Below are positions 32,651 through 44,600 of a stretch of DNA of 64,000 nt, piece after piece. The DNA comes from Roridomyces roridus. Taxonomy: Eukaryota > Basidiomycota > Agaricomycetes > Agaricales > Mycenaceae. Every line of letters starts with the position of its first letter. The stretch's first letter is position 1. A program made the position numbers and the translations under genes. Below the pieces are notes generated by a model that searched no databases, had not been told where the DNA came from, and saw only the letters and a program-made list of their open reading frames with translations. The stretch is from NCBI GenBank assembly GCA_029378245.1, contig JARKIF010000020.1, positions 558,001-622,000 on the forward strand, given 5' to 3'.

Positions 32651-32924
32651 CTGTAGCATTACGACCATATGTTCACGGGGTGTCACCCGTCACTCGACAT
32701 GTTCACTGAATAGCAAGTTCACGGATCAAATATCACTCGGCACTCGGATCAAAATACTATATCGGGAAGTTCGGCGCATCGGCCATCACTCGCATCAGAC
32801 GGCATTGCGGCCGGAGTCCAGCTTTTCGACCAAAATCTCAGCCGTCACCGTCACCAAGGTCAAATAAGTTCAGTTCACGGGCGTCCGTCACCCGTCACCT
32901 GAACATGTGGTCGTAATGCTACAG
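32651..32924. mobile_element. MITE with 25-bp terminal inverted repeats
   Basis: The left end (32651-32675) begins CTGTAGCATTACGACCA and the right end (32900-32924) is its inverse, ...TGGTCGTAATGCTACAG; the arms agree at all but one of about 25 positions. Sub-terminal CCCGTCAC and GTTCACGG motifs recur inside. Internal length is about 224 bp with no coding. Inside the arms, TAGCATTACGACC...GGTCGTAATGCTA would give a TA target duplication as in Tc1/mariner elements; alternatively a 2-bp TG repeat flanks the outer ends. The size, arms and lack of coding mark it as a miniature inverted-repeat transposable element. Confidence 0.75.
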
Positions 32925-33340
32925 TGATCCGGAAGCGCATGACATAAGGCTACCATCAGACGCCAACAGATTGATCGGCATTATCGGGTCAGATGGATGA
33001 CGCGAGATGACGCGTAGCGTCCACGGTCCGACTCGACTTGCTCCCGAGCCCTGAGAAGCGCCCGCTTTGTGCATCCTGTCGACCGACGACCTTGCTCGCA
33101 TGCTCCGGCCGTCCGACGCCTCAAGGCCCAAGGGTGCTCCCCGCATCCCGATCTCTCGCCATCTGTCGCTCTACCGACTTGCTACCCGGCATCACGGCAC
33201 ATTTTATCCCGTCCTTAGTCCTAATTCATCCAAAGTGCGTCTGCTTAAAATACTCCAGGGCCCCCGTTACTGGATGAATGGAATTCAGGGGAGGCCAACC
33301 AATTAAAACCCCACACGCCACACAGGGCCTCGGGTCTCTA
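32925..33340. other. Intergenic, no supported gene
   Basis: Short proline/arginine-rich frames only. No repeat or regulatory motif beyond the TATA at 33345. Confidence 0.4.
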
Positions 33341-33344
33341 ACCA

Positions 33345-33350
33345 TATAAA
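33345..33350 (+). promoter_or_regulatory. TATA box of second DUF6534 gene
   Basis: TATAAA 52 bp upstream of the ATG at 33402. Confidence 0.4.
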
Positions 33351-33401
33351 GAGCGCTCCTCGCGGACTCCATTGTCCCTCGATTCCCTCTCTGAAATTCC
33401 G

Positions 33402-34692
33402 ATGGCCAGTGCACCTCCCGTCGTAGATTGGTATGTCACGCCCCCAACCTGTCTCTCTCCATCTGTAGCTTGGGAGATAGGACCACCCCCGCAGTAAGTC
33501 CGTTATTCTACATTTTTCGTGTGAATGATATTCGTACAGCTATTCGGCATGTTTTTCAATTACGCACTGCACGGAGCGTTGACGGTGCAAGTTTGTGAGC
33601 ATAGACATGAGCTCATGGGGGAAAAGAAGCTGAATTTGACAGACCGATACTACTGCATGTTTCCTCGCGACAACAACAGCGTCAAGCTGATAGTATGCTT
33701 CGTTTACCTGCTCGAGCTGGGGGAAACTAGTATCCTAACCTTCTCTGGGTACGTACGCCATGCTATTCAGTCCGAGAACTCGTTGGACCTGATGGTGAAG
33801 GTACACTACATTTGGCCCCGGTTACGGAAACTCCCCGATGTTGAATCGCCACACGGCGACCTGGATCGCCCAGTGGATCATGACACCGCTCATTCCGACG
33901 ATTGTGCAGCTCTTCTACACACATCGCTTGTATTCGGTCTCTGACTCCAAGATCCTTGGCGCCATCGTGCTTGTGGTGTGTGTCCTGCCTTGCGTTCCTG
34001 GCAAAATCCTGGCAACCGACCCTGGATACTAGTTATCCTGCATCGAGTTTGGTACGGCGACTGTTGCAGCCATTCTGCAATATTTTGGCAGTGCCGCGGG
34101 TTCCGTTGGTCTAAAGGCTACTGTGCTTGTTGTCAGTGTATGTCTTCCCTATGAGTTAACTGAACTGACCGCTGGCCCCGCAGATCTCACTGTCGGCATG
34201 TGCAGCATGTGACATCCTGTTAGCAGTGGCCATGGGTTATCATGCGGGTGTTGGCTCCCGGAGATTACACCAGCCTGACGAAAGTTCACTTAGCTCAAGA
34301 AAGGTGTCATCATGTCCACCGCCATGAGGAACACAGTGTCTCGAATTGTTCTCTTCACCATCCATACGGGGACCATCACAGCCTTGACGGCGGTTGTCCA
34401 GATATTCCTTGTGGTTGCATTGTCCAGCCATGGATACTTCCAGACGGGGAGTTATGTTTCTGTGAAACTGTACTCCAACAGTCTTCTCGTGAGTTGCGCC
34501 GTCCTCTCCAAGGCGATGATTCAGATCAATGTACAGGCCCTGCTGAATGCGCGTGCCGTGACGATTGGGGGGCGGCATGATCTTACGCCTTCACAAAAGA
34601 TGGCCGAGCTCAGTATCCCCGACTCAGGGATGAACCAACGAAGTGATACTATCCGTCGAACGGAGGGACACGCGTTTGAGAGGTCAAGTTGA
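33402..34692 (+). CDS. DUF6534 membrane protein, second member
   Basis: Another DUF6534 family protein. The spliced start is MASAPPVVDCLGDRTTPALF, then FFNYALHGALTVQVYRYYCM, KLIVCFVYLLELGETSILTF, GYGNSPMLNRHTATWIAQWI, TPLIPTIVQLFYTHRLYSVS and LGAIVLVVCVLP. The next parts fall in small exons: VGLKATVL, SLSACAACDILLAVAMGYH, IMSTAMRNTVSRIVLFTIHT, TALTAVVQIFLVVALSSHGY and YVSVKLYSNSLLALLNARAV. A hydrophilic tail of about 50 residues ends ...GHAFERSS. Roughly seven hydrophobic helices. A gene of the same family lies at 5181-6547, but the two are only distantly similar. Exon edges between about 34000 and 34300 are the least certain part. Confidence 0.72.
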
Positions 34693-34887
34693 ATCTTGGA
34701 CGTTTGAATGCAATTTGGGGGTGCCATTAAGTATATAGAATTCAAAGTTCGTTATGTGGTGCCAATGACGCTGCTGCAGCGGATCAGCCAGTAAGGAAGC
34801 CAGTGAGGAATACATAGATCCTGCTGAATTGAAACAGACTTTGTTCAGACTTCTTTTGTTGACCTTTCACTTTTTTTATTTGCCCAG

Positions 34888-35042
34888 CCGTTCAAGAGTT
34901 CCTTGAGGGCGTGCGGCTGTTACATGAGGAGAAGCAGCGTGAGGCTGAGCGGCAGAAGTTAGAGGATGAATCGTTACAACAGGAACAGCAGCGGTTGGAG
35001 GATGCCACAGAGGATGGGCTGCTACGGGAGCTGTCAACCTGA
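34888..35042 (+). pseudogene. Coiled-coil C-terminal exon fragment
   Basis: After a strong acceptor (TTTTTTTATTTGCCCAG) the frame reads VQEFLEGVRLLHEEKQREAE, RQKLEDESLQQEQQRLEDAT and EDGLLRELST, then a stop: a heptad-like, highly charged coiled coil. No preceding exon with a matching phase is evident between 34693 and 34887, so this looks like the 3' remnant of a larger gene, or a last exon whose upstream part I failed to see. Function unknown. Confidence 0.35.
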
Positions 35043-35217
35043 GGTTTTGTTCTCTATCATTGTCATGTATCCGTGGTTTATCACTGTTTTACTTTTGCAT
35101 CTGTAGTTTACTCAGCGACTCGCCTGATACGCGTGTATTTGTATTCCTTTTTGGCGCAACCCGAGCGTCCGGTGCAGGAAATTCCTAGATCCCATACAAA
35201 CCAAGAGCGAAAAGCAA

Positions 35218-36388
35218 TCAAACCCATCCCGGCCGTGGAAACTGCGTCGAAGTATACTGAAGGACAACAAAACCGCGTGCAGCGCAAGAAGGAAGTTGTG
35301 CGTACAACGCCTGGATTGACGAATCAATGCTCCCTCGATCTCTGCCCCCGCCGCACAGGATGATGGAGCGCAGGCGAGGGAACCGAGAGGGAGTGGAGAG
35401 GATGGAGTCGACTTCCAACCATCCGGGGCCGATGAGATGGATGGGATGCCGATCACGGGTACCGTTGAGTGTTAGGGTTTCAAGCTCGGGAGAGCCGTCT
35501 GCGTCTGCGTCTGCGAGCGCAGCGAGCACGTGGGATGCCATGATGTGAAATGGGAGTCCGATGGTGAGGTGACGGAGTGTGGGGTAGGACTTTAGAATGG
35601 GGAGTGCTGTCGTGCGTGGTAAATAAATATAGCGAATGGTTGGCTCAAGGACACTCACGATTGCAATATATCAATGTGAGCGACTCCAGTACATTGCGTG
35701 CGCACGCAGCGTTGAGATAAGGGACAACCTTCTCCCATCGAGGTGCATCGATGAAGCGAAGAATGAGGTGCGGTAGAATCATCGCGCCCGGCATCGAAAA
35801 CGACAGGATGTTGGCCAAAACGGCAGGTCTGCTGATCTCCAGCTCACGCAAACTGGGCGGAGGTGCACTCGCTCGTGTGATGGATTCCGACAAGCTGGGC
35901 ATGTCAAGAGCGAGTGAAGTCAATCCGGTCAAGCCGTGGATGAAATCGGTCAGCGCCCTGAAGTCGGCGGCCTGCACGTGCCCACTGCTGTGGCCTGTAC
36001 CCAAATCGAGTCGCAGGTGCGTCAGAGAGGGGAGTGGGCCACTACGGGGGAGGTAGTACATTTGGCAATGAAGATGCAGGAACGTCGGCGCGACTCCGTG
36101 ACGGATGAGAAGCGTGAGGATACCGTCTGCGGGTCCGGAGCTTTGTAGGAAGAGGGTGACCTCCCGGACGCTAGATATGAAAGTGGCATGCGGCGATTCA
36201 AGGAGAGTAATGAATTTCGTGATGTTATTCGCGTTGTTACTGTCAACGAGGTGGATGGACGAGAAGGTGTAGTATCGGGTCCGGGGAACCCATTGGCGGC
36301 ACACGAGAGAGCAAGCGGCGAGAGTCGACGGTTTCTCATGCGCCTGGTCGATTACCGAGTCTAGTATCTCAGCGGGGAAGCCAAGCAT
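35218..36388 (-). CDS. F-box protein with leucine-rich region
   Basis: Probable SCF ubiquitin-ligase substrate adaptor. The start MLGFPAEILDSVIDQAHEKP followed by STLAACSLVCRQWVPRTRYY is a classic Agaricomycete F-box (LP-E-I...A-C-S-L-V-C-R-W). The remainder is LRR-like: LPSLTHLRLDLGTG, LTGLTSLALDMPSL, SLRELEISRP, ILPHLILRFIDAPRWEKVVP and LESLTLIYCN. A 50-nt intron (GTGAGT...GACAG, near 35594-35645) joins YCN to PLPILKSYPTLRHLTIGLPF. A second LRR-like section (ELETLTLNGT, RFPRLRSIILCGGG) ends ...QYTSTQFPRPGWV at 35218. About 370 residues; looks intact. The substrate cannot be inferred. Confidence 0.75.
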
Positions 36389-37260
36389 CGCTGGACGTGG
36401 AGGAATGAGTCAAGAGGCGTGGTCACAAATGTCACATCAATCAGTCACTCTGCTTCCGTCCACCATATCGATTTTTGGCACGCAGCAAGCACGCGGCCTC
36501 CTGCAAAGAATCCACTCTGCAACTCCTCTCGTTGCAATATGATAATGCTGACCTTGCCCGAAAGCGGCGCTTGCCTCTGACGTCTGGATGCCTAGTCCCG
36601 ACCAAGTCCCGACATCATGATGCCCCATCGGCCCAGACAAGAGACTCCTGCACTCGATGATAATGCAACTGCGACGGCTACTCTCTATGATATCGAAATG
36701 CACTTGATGATCAGCCCTCAGAAGCCTCTGGAGAATCCGGCTCGCTATGTCCACCCCGCATGCTCGGTACGATACGGATAGTAATGGGAATTTGCCGTCG
36801 TCCGATGCCGACGGTCTGTCCTTCGCCCCACGCTCGCGTGACAAATGCCTCAAGACATCCTTGAAGCTGCACGGGTACACGGAACATAGCCGTTGAGCGC
36901 CCGAAACATGGGTGGAAGACTAGATGAGTGCGTGTCCTGTCCATTTTCCTTTGGCCGTCGCCAGATTGCTCTAACTTGGGTCGGAAGTATGCAATGAATC
37001 CAACCGTCCTCGAACCCTACCGATGTCCCCCAAAAGGCCCCAACACGAATTCGGCCGTGCCTCAGTCAGCCTCTCTCCCTGCTCTCTGCGATCACATATC
37101 TCGATGATGAGATGCGCCTTGGCCATCCTTCACTCGGGCGCTTCGTCGGACCAATCTACTCTCGCAAGAATAGCGCAAATGTCGGACTTCAAACGGGCAA
37201 GCGAGTGTAATTCTGCTGACTCGATTTGACTTGAATCTCATTCGACCAAGTAGGCGACGA
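36389..37260. other. Intergenic, no supported gene
   Basis: Overlapping frames on both strands (for example minus 36437-36880) show no domain or introns. The right part contains the promoter of the asparagine synthetase gene. Confidence 0.4.
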
Positions 37261-37271
37261 CGACGACGTGG

Positions 37272-37279
37272 TATAAAAG
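37272..37279 (+). promoter_or_regulatory. TATA box of asparagine synthetase gene
   Basis: TATAAAAG 50 bp upstream of the ATG, preceded by a GAC tandem run (37254-37268). Confidence 0.55.
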
Positions 37280-37321
37280 AAGGCACGAGACCCCATCCTT
37301 TCCTCTCATCGAGCTCCACTC

Positions 37322-39825
37322 ATGTGCGGTCTCACTGCCATATTCCACTCGGACGCTGCCACTCGCCCCTCCGTCGACGTGTTGCAGCAGAAGCTCGAGG
37401 CGTCGCTCGAGCTCATCAAGCATCGTGGACCCGACTCGCGGGGGACGTACGTCTCTCCTGATGCGCGTGTTGGTGGGTTTTCCGGTCTCTGTGTTTCTTT
37501 GCACGCTACGAAGCTCTTCTGTAGGATTAGGACACGTCCGGCTCGCCATTATCGATCTAGCCACAGGGCAGCAACGTGAGGATTTAAGTGTCGGTTAATC
37601 ACACGCTCACATCAGCATTCGCAGCACTGTCCGATGAGGACGACCTCATCCATTGCGTCGTGACCGGGGAGATTTACGATCACGATCGCATTCGCGTGGA
37701 AATGCAACGCGAGGAATTTTCCTTCAAAACCAAGTCCGATTCGGAGCTCGTCGTCCAGTTGTACGTCGTACCTCATCCTTTGTCAGTCTGGAGATGGCTC
37801 ACGATTTGATTCAGGTATAAGCGCGATGGAATCAATCTCCTCTTCAGTCTCCGCGGCGAGGTAAGTTCCCTTTATCTTTCTTCACTATCGCAGATGACTC
37901 TTGTTCAAGTTAGCCTTCGTACTGTACGATGTGAAGCGCCGCATGCTCCTCGCCGCTCGCGATCGGTTCGGTATCAAGCCCCTCTACTACACCGTCCTCG
38001 ACGGCCGTGTGCTCTTTGCAAGCGAGATGAAGGCATTCATGGGACTCGGCTGGCAGCCCGAATGGGACCTGGACAGTATCGCGCACAATGGGGACATCGG
38101 GGACGAGCGGACGGTGTTTAAAGGTGTTTTCAAGGTGCGTTCTGTATATCTCAGACCCGTGTCGAACCGTCAAACTGATGAATAAATAGCTGGGCGCCGG
38201 CCATCTCGCACTTTGTGGTCCATCTGGACAATTGCGCCTCGAGCGCTACTGGGATGTATCCTACCCTTCACCGTCGGCCACGACCACTCAAACGATCGAC
38301 GAGATGATTCAGAGCGTGCGCGACATGCTCATCGAGTCTGTGAGGCTGAGACTCCGCGCTGATGTGCCGCTTGCAGTCTATTTGAGTGGCGGGTTGGATA
38401 GCTCGACTGTAGCGGGGATCGCTACACATGTGCTGAGGGAGGCCAATCCTGAGGCCAAAGTCACCGCGTTCACGCTTGCTTACATCGGTGCGTACTAGAA
38501 CTCTCAGGTTTGTTTTGAGAGAGAGACGAGAATCTTTACAGAGGACGCAGCGACGGACGAGTCGCCCATTGCCATTCGCACGGCGGAGCATCTGGGTGCC
38601 GAGATACACGCTGTTCCGGCTACGGAGGCGGGGTTGGTGGAGGTCTTTGAGGAGGCGGTGTGGCATTCGGAGCAGATAATCACGTCCTTCCATGGATCGG
38701 GTAAGATTCTCCTATCCAAGGCGGTGCGCGAGAACGGGTACAAGGTCAGCCATTTCTCCATCATCTAGATTCTGTCTTACCCGTAATTCTAGGTTGCACT
38801 TTCCGGGGAGGGTAGCGACGAACTATTCGCAGGCTATCCCTGGTTCTTGCTTGACTATCTCCGTTCCGCCGATCCTGCCGCCCAAGCTCTAGGCATTCCA
38901 ACCCCCACGGCCGACGAGCGGCTTGCTCTCCTCGAGGAACGCGAGAGTAAAGCTACCTACCCGCAGATCAGCACCGAAGGCGTGGAGGTCGACCGTGCGG
39001 CGTTGAACCTTCTCGCAGTGGGCGCCCACCATGTGGTGAGTACACTGAGTCTGTTTGATGGGAGGGTCCTGCGTGCAGAGGTTGTGGAGCGGACCGGAGA
39101 ATCGAATGTCGTGAGATGTATGGCAGAGGCTTTGGACCCGCGGGTGAGGCAGCACTCGCTTGATGGCTCATGGCATCCAGTCAACGTCTCGATGGTAAGC
39201 CTTCTGGTCTTGGAACTGAATGAACGAAACTGACTGTTTTAGTATGCTACCACCAAATCGCTGATGACGAACATCATCTTGAATCAATGCGGCGATCGTG
39301 CGGATATGGTCCACGCTATCGAGAGTCGAGTCGCGTTTCTCGACCACCAGTTGGTCGAATATGTTACCTCCTTGCCTCCGTGCGTATCCAGCTGGCTCAT
39401 TTGCTTCTCATTTATCAGTTTGGCTTAGATCCGTGAAACTCATGCCCTCCAAAACCGACGGAAATCAATGGTCCTTCACGGAAAAATGGATACTGCGCAA
39501 GGCAGCTCAGCCATTCATCACCGCCGAGGTATTCAACCGCAAGAAGATTCCGTTCAACCCGCCTCCGCAGCCTCGCACGCAAGACGGACTGCAAAAACTC
39601 ACGCCCTTGCAAGAGCATTTCCAGCATCGGATCACGCAGCCTGCGGTCGAGCGGACGGGATTTTTGGACTGGGTGTACATCAATGGGATTTTGCGGGAGT
39701 ATCTGGAGACACCCATCTTTTCTTCCGATGGGGCGGTTGATAAGAGGGCGAGGAGGTTGATGGGCGTTCTGAGCTTTGTTGTGCTGCAGGAGAGGTTTGG
39801 TGTTCCGACAGCCAAGTTGATGTAG
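37322..39825 (+). CDS. Asparagine synthetase (glutamine-hydrolysing)
   Basis: Makes asparagine from aspartate, ATP and glutamine in the cytosol, or belongs to the AsnB-like branch that amidates other substrates. The glutaminase domain starts MCGLTAIFHSD with the catalytic Cys2, then LELIKHRGPDSRG, LGHVRLAIIDLATGQQ, VTGEIYDHDRIR, KSDSELVVQLY, RGEFAFVLYDVKRRMLLAAR, DRFGIKPLYY and FASEMKAFMGLG. The synthetase domain has the PP-loop VYLSGGLDSSTVAG, then TAFTLAYI, VALSGEGSDELFAGYPWF, TKSLMTNIILNQCGDRADM and ESRVAFLDHQLVEYV. It ends ...GVLSFVVLQERFGVPTAKLM. About ten short introns; roughly 670 residues, so complete. A decayed piece of a second copy lies at 41250-41415. Whether this is the primary-metabolism gene cannot be settled from one locus. 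Confidence 0.88.
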
Positions 39826-40103
39826 CAGGTCTATAACAGGTGATGAGGAACGCAAAATAAGTAGCCGTGAAAAACAGCCTCCGAGTCGGATTCCTGAACA
39901 CAAACGGTGAACTCGGTTTCAAACCAGCAATCGCATTGGGTTGATGACCGTTCGTTGGAGCAATCACTGATGGCTTTGTTTGAGTGAGCTTGCATCTGCT
40001 TGTTGATGCATCAATACTTCTTTCGCTTGTGCCACCATCTCCGCAGCGCAGGCAAGTGAGAGTCTTGCCCGCTGCCCCGAAATGTCATTCTGTAATTCCC
40101 CAG

Positions 40104-41087
40104 ATGTCTGAGCCTGTTGGAGTACCAATGCTACCGCTGGAGCTGGAGCGAGCCATCTTTGAGGTGGCTGCATACGAGGAACCGCTGTGTGTCCCCCGAT
40201 TGATGTTGGTGGCCTGGCGCGTCAAGAAATGGTCAGAATTCGTCGCATGCCAATATCTTTCTCTCATTTATACAGGGTCGAGAGATATCTCTATCGCATC
40301 CTCCTCTTCAGCGACGACCCACCGGGTCTGCATGGAATCTACGCATACCCGTATAACGCCCCCGAGCCCGACGACGACATCCTCCTTTATACCCACATTA
40401 CCTCTCTCCCGGTGGATCTCCTCCAAAGTTCCGTCCGACATCTCTGCGTGGGGGAGTACGACGAGCTGGCTCAATTTTTACTTTCCACCTGCACCTCTGT
40501 CGAAGACTTTTGGGGGTCACCATCCGGTCAAATCGACCGCTTGGCCCGCCTCCCGTTGAAACGTCTCCACTGCTCACCTCTTGACGTATTCGGGCCCAAA
40601 CCGGTCGACTTTTCCCATTCTTTGTTCTCCCACGTGACACATCTCGAGATTTTCGAGCGCCATATGACAGTGGACCTTCCATCTTGGTCTGGTCTCGCCT
40701 CCATCCCGCACCTAACGCATCTGGCCTTCGATGAGGCAAATTTCCTCTCCATTGCTGCAGACCTATTGCGCATGTGTGCATTTCTCCACGTCATGATCTA
40801 TACCCGACCCTCCGAAACCTCGCCTGTGCCCGTCGTGTCGGAGGACCTGAGGCAGGATTCCCGTTTTGTTGTCATGTTGTGCGACGAGTACATCAAAGAT
40901 TGGCAAATGGGAGCCTTGACGGGTGTGGATTTCTGGTCGCGAGCGGAGGATTTTGTAGGGAAGCGGAGGACGGGACAGGTTGATCGTAAGTCTTTGGTGT
41001 CTGCGCCCTTGGCGTCATTTGATTAATCTAGATTCTCTAGGTTTGCAATATGTTATCGAGGAGGATGCAAGTATGTGTCTTCCGTGA
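40104..41087 (+). CDS. F-box-like protein, paralogue 3
   Basis: Same family as the genes at 21479 and 51419 but clearly more diverged. Spliced reading: MLPLELERAIFEVAAYEEP, VPRLMLVAWRVKKW, then after a 44-nt intron VERYLYRILLFSDDP, LLQSSVRHLCVGEYDELAQF, LARLPLKRLHCSPLDVFGP, SHVTHLEIFERHMTVDLPSW, LASIPHLTHLAFDEANF, DEYIKDWQMGALTGVDFWSR and VGKRRTGQVDR. A short last exon, LQYVIEEDASMCLP, matches the end of paralogue 2 (GQYWIAEDESLNSA) in position and character. About 290 residues, complete. It sits between asparagine synthetase and the relic of a second asparagine synthetase. Function unknown; an F-box role is only inferred from the N-terminus. Confidence 0.7.
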
Positions 41088-41109
41088 ACTGTATGTACTT
41101 CATTGTGTC

Positions 41110-41415
41110 TTCCCGTCGCTACACGGGCGAATTAATCACAGCGCTCCCGTCCCTTTTTCCGTTTCCACGGGGCTACTTATGTCGCAGCGAGACCGCGGGT
41201 TGGGCAACATTTTGCTTATATCACGGCGTCCATATCACACCAACTGACAGCATCAAGACTGCGTTCTTGGGATGGGTTTTTGAGGGAACGTCTGCCCATA
41301 TCTTTTGTTCGGATGGGGCGGTTCATAAGAGGTGATGCTGAACTTCATTCAAATTTCGTCGTGTTGCAATTTCCGAGCGTTCTGAACAAGTTCCGACAGC
41401 CAGTTCGCGTAGCAC
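41110..41415 (+). pseudogene. Relic of asparagine synthetase 3' end
   Basis: The reading TAFLGWVF...HIFCSDGAVHKR at 41258-41334 matches the end of the intact gene (TGFLDWVY...PIFSSDGAVDKR, 39656-39750). Shifted in frame, FVVLQFPSV...KFRQP (41359-41405) matches FVVLQERFGVPTAK, and at the DNA level GATGGGGCGGTTSATAAGAG is shared. A weaker match upstream (LITALP versus YVTSLP) may extend it to about 41110. Frame breaks and missing exons show that it is dead. It implies an earlier second copy of the gene, with the F-box-like paralogue 3 now lying between. Confidence 0.65.
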
Positions 41416-41641
41416 GTGATAGAGCAAGCAAAATCGCCGTGCGAAGTGATGGACACAATGACGTGTGATTGCCGAGCCCTCTTTCTTCCCACCGCGACTT
41501 GACCACGACTAGCGGGCCCGCCCGTGGAAAGTAGGTCGTCTTACGCCTACAGTACGCCGATCAACGTGATCAGACATACGTCAGATTCTTGCCCGTTGCC
41601 TCGCCTCTAGCTTGACTCTCATCGACCGCCTCCATCTCCCA

Positions 41642-44600
41642 ATGCCCGATCCCTCGAACGCATCGAACAGCAATCTCACCAACAAGAATCCCCCAAATCA
41701 TGCGCGGATAGGCAGCACCCCACTGGACGTCGCTATCAGCATCCTCGACGCATTCGCCGACATCACATTGAATACACCGTACATCAACATTCTCGGAGCG
41801 TGTCTCAAGCAGTTGATCAACTTGAAGAAGGTGCGTTCGACGTCGATTCGAGCTGGCAATTCGAGCTGATACAGGGTAATGGCAGGCCTTCGATGCCAGC
41901 ACAGACCGTGCAGCACAACTGATCAACACGATCGGTGAGGTGTCCGAGGTCCTCGCGCGTGGTTTGGAGCAGGTGGAGGATGCGGAGTTGGCAAGGGGGA
42001 TAGTCCTTCAGGCTCTCGCCGAGGATCTGGGGAGATATCAAGCGTGAGCACGATATTTCTCCTGCATCACTGACAGTGATAAACGGACTCGATGGTAGGG
42101 TCCTTGACGACGCGCGTTTGATACTCGAGAAGTGGTCATCGAGGACGCTCCCGGGCCGTATTTTGAAGCTATCTTCTTTCAAAGTACTCGCCGAGGGCAT
42201 CGAACATAGATTGAATCTTTTCCGAGACACATTCAGCGTGCGTGCCTTATTCTATTGTCTATTCGCGTAACCGATCGCATGTCTAGATGGCACGCCTCGT
42301 ATCTCTGTCCACAGGTCAAGATATCCTGATTTCTCAAGTCAAATTGATTGCGTCCGACATGTGATGAATTAATTCTGGCGTCGTTCGGCGAATATGCTCA
42401 TCTTCGTCTCAGAACCAACAACAAACTGACCTCCTGGCTGAAACCCCCAAACGCAGGAGTGAGTAACCAGGAAGCGGCCAAGAATCGTGCAGCCGGGACT
42501 GGTCGCTGGCTACTCCACGAGCGGGTGGAGTTTACTTCGTGGAAGTATGCTCCCAATTCGCTGCTGTGGTTGTACGGTATATGTGAGTATGGCACCATTG
42601 AATCTTTCCAGTGGCTCATTTCAGACAGCTGGCTGCGGTAAAACGGTTCTGAGGTATTCATCCACCCGTCTCCTGACTATGATACTGAAATCCGGCCAGC
42701 TCCTCTATCATCGCACATCTGCGTGACTCGGGTGTGCCTCTTGCCTTCTTCTACTTTGATACCAACAATCTGGAGGAGCGCACCCTCATTCAATTCCTAT
42801 CCTCCCTTGTCGTCCAACTCTCCGTCCAGGTGCCGAAGCCTCATGGGACACTGGAGGAGCACTGGTCCGCGCACGCGAGCGGGCAACACCTCCCAGATGT
42901 TACAAAGCTCATCCAGATATGTTCCCGCCTTGTGTCCGAGTTCACCGAGGACGTCTACATACTCATTGACGCACTGGATGAATCGTCTGAGCGGGACGAG
43001 GTTCTGCGCGTTATTCACAATGATCTTCTGGGAACTGGGGTGCGGCATCTGCATGTGTTGCTTACCTCGCGTCCGGAGGTGATTAGGATTATGCCGGAGC
43101 TCATGGAACGCAGTGTTCCAATTGATATGGACGGGTGTGTTGACCAGGATATTGCGTCCTTCGTGGATCATGTGTTGGTCACGGACGTTCGGCTTTCCAA
43201 ATGGACAGACGTGTGGAAGGCCAAAGCCAAGAGCAGGCTTTTGGAACAAGGCAGCGGGATGTAAGTCGTCACTGCTCTTGCATTCTACTTGACTCACGAA
43301 CACAGGTTCCGCCTGGTATCACTCCAACTGGACCAACTCCGGCGATGCACCCACCCGCTTCGCAGGGAACAAACACTTTCCGCGATGCCCACCTCATTGT
43401 ACGACATCTATGACCGTATCCTCGACAATATCGACGATCCATACATGCTCCCCGATGTCCATCGCGTCCTCAACTGGCTCGTCTATTCCTCCTCGCCGCT
43501 CAACATGTCACAGCTCGTCGACACAATCGCGTTCGACTTTGAATGCACTCCTCTTCGGTTTGACGCCGAAGCTCGGATGGACGAGACAGCACTCATCGAG
43601 GCGTGTGCTGGACTCATCTCGGTCGTCTCCACCGACGGCAAGATGATTGTGAAGCTCGCACATTCATCCGTCAAGGAATACGTCCTTGCCCCCGATCGGA
43701 GGTGCAAAATTACCGAACGGAGCGCACATTATCTGCTGGCAAGCACCTGTGTGGCGTACCTCTCCTCGTTCGACCGAGTCCTTTCGTCATACGACGAGCT
43801 CGCAGCGTTACCGTTGGCCGAGTACGCCACCCGCCAGTGGTTCGTCCATCTACAAAAGTGTGATCCAGACGATTCGGCTCTGCTCACGGATGCTGTCATC
43901 CATCTACTCGAGCCGGACAGCATGCAGTATACGAGTCTCTACCGGCTGGGATTGCCTGGGCAGAGCAACGAAACCGCCGACTGGAGCCGGGAGGCGGACA
44001 CCTGTTACGATCCGCTGTACGTGTGTGCTTTTATTGGACATGCGGGAGCCGTGAAGGTGCTTATCGACGGTGGAGCGGACGTCAACGCGCCTCCGCGGGA
44101 TCAGTATTACGGGACGCCTCTCCAGGCGGCTGCACTTGGCGGCTTCGAAGCAGTCGTCCTCCAACTCCTTGATTCCGGTGCCGACGTTAACGCAACAAGT
44201 GGGCATCATCATACCGCGCTGCAGGCAGCTTCGTTTGGGGGCTTCATCGGTGTTGTTGGATTGCTCTTGGATCATGGGGCGGATGCCAACGTGACGGGCG
44301 GATCCATCTGGTGTTCGTTGCACGCAGCTGCAGGCGGAGGCCACGTCGGTGTTGTTCGTCTACTTCTTGAACGTGGAGCCGATTCGCATGCACGAGGAGG
44401 AAAGCTTTGGACGGCGCTGCACGCGGCGGCAGCGAGTGGTTCCGTGGAGTTGGTCCGGCTCTTCATCGAGCGTGGGCTGGACGTGAATGAGGAAGGCGGG
44501 AGCGAGTGCCTGCCTCTTCATGCTGCGGCGATCCACAGCCATACCGAAGTTGTGCGCCTGCTGCTGGCGAGCGGCGCGGATGTGAACAAAATGTGCGACA

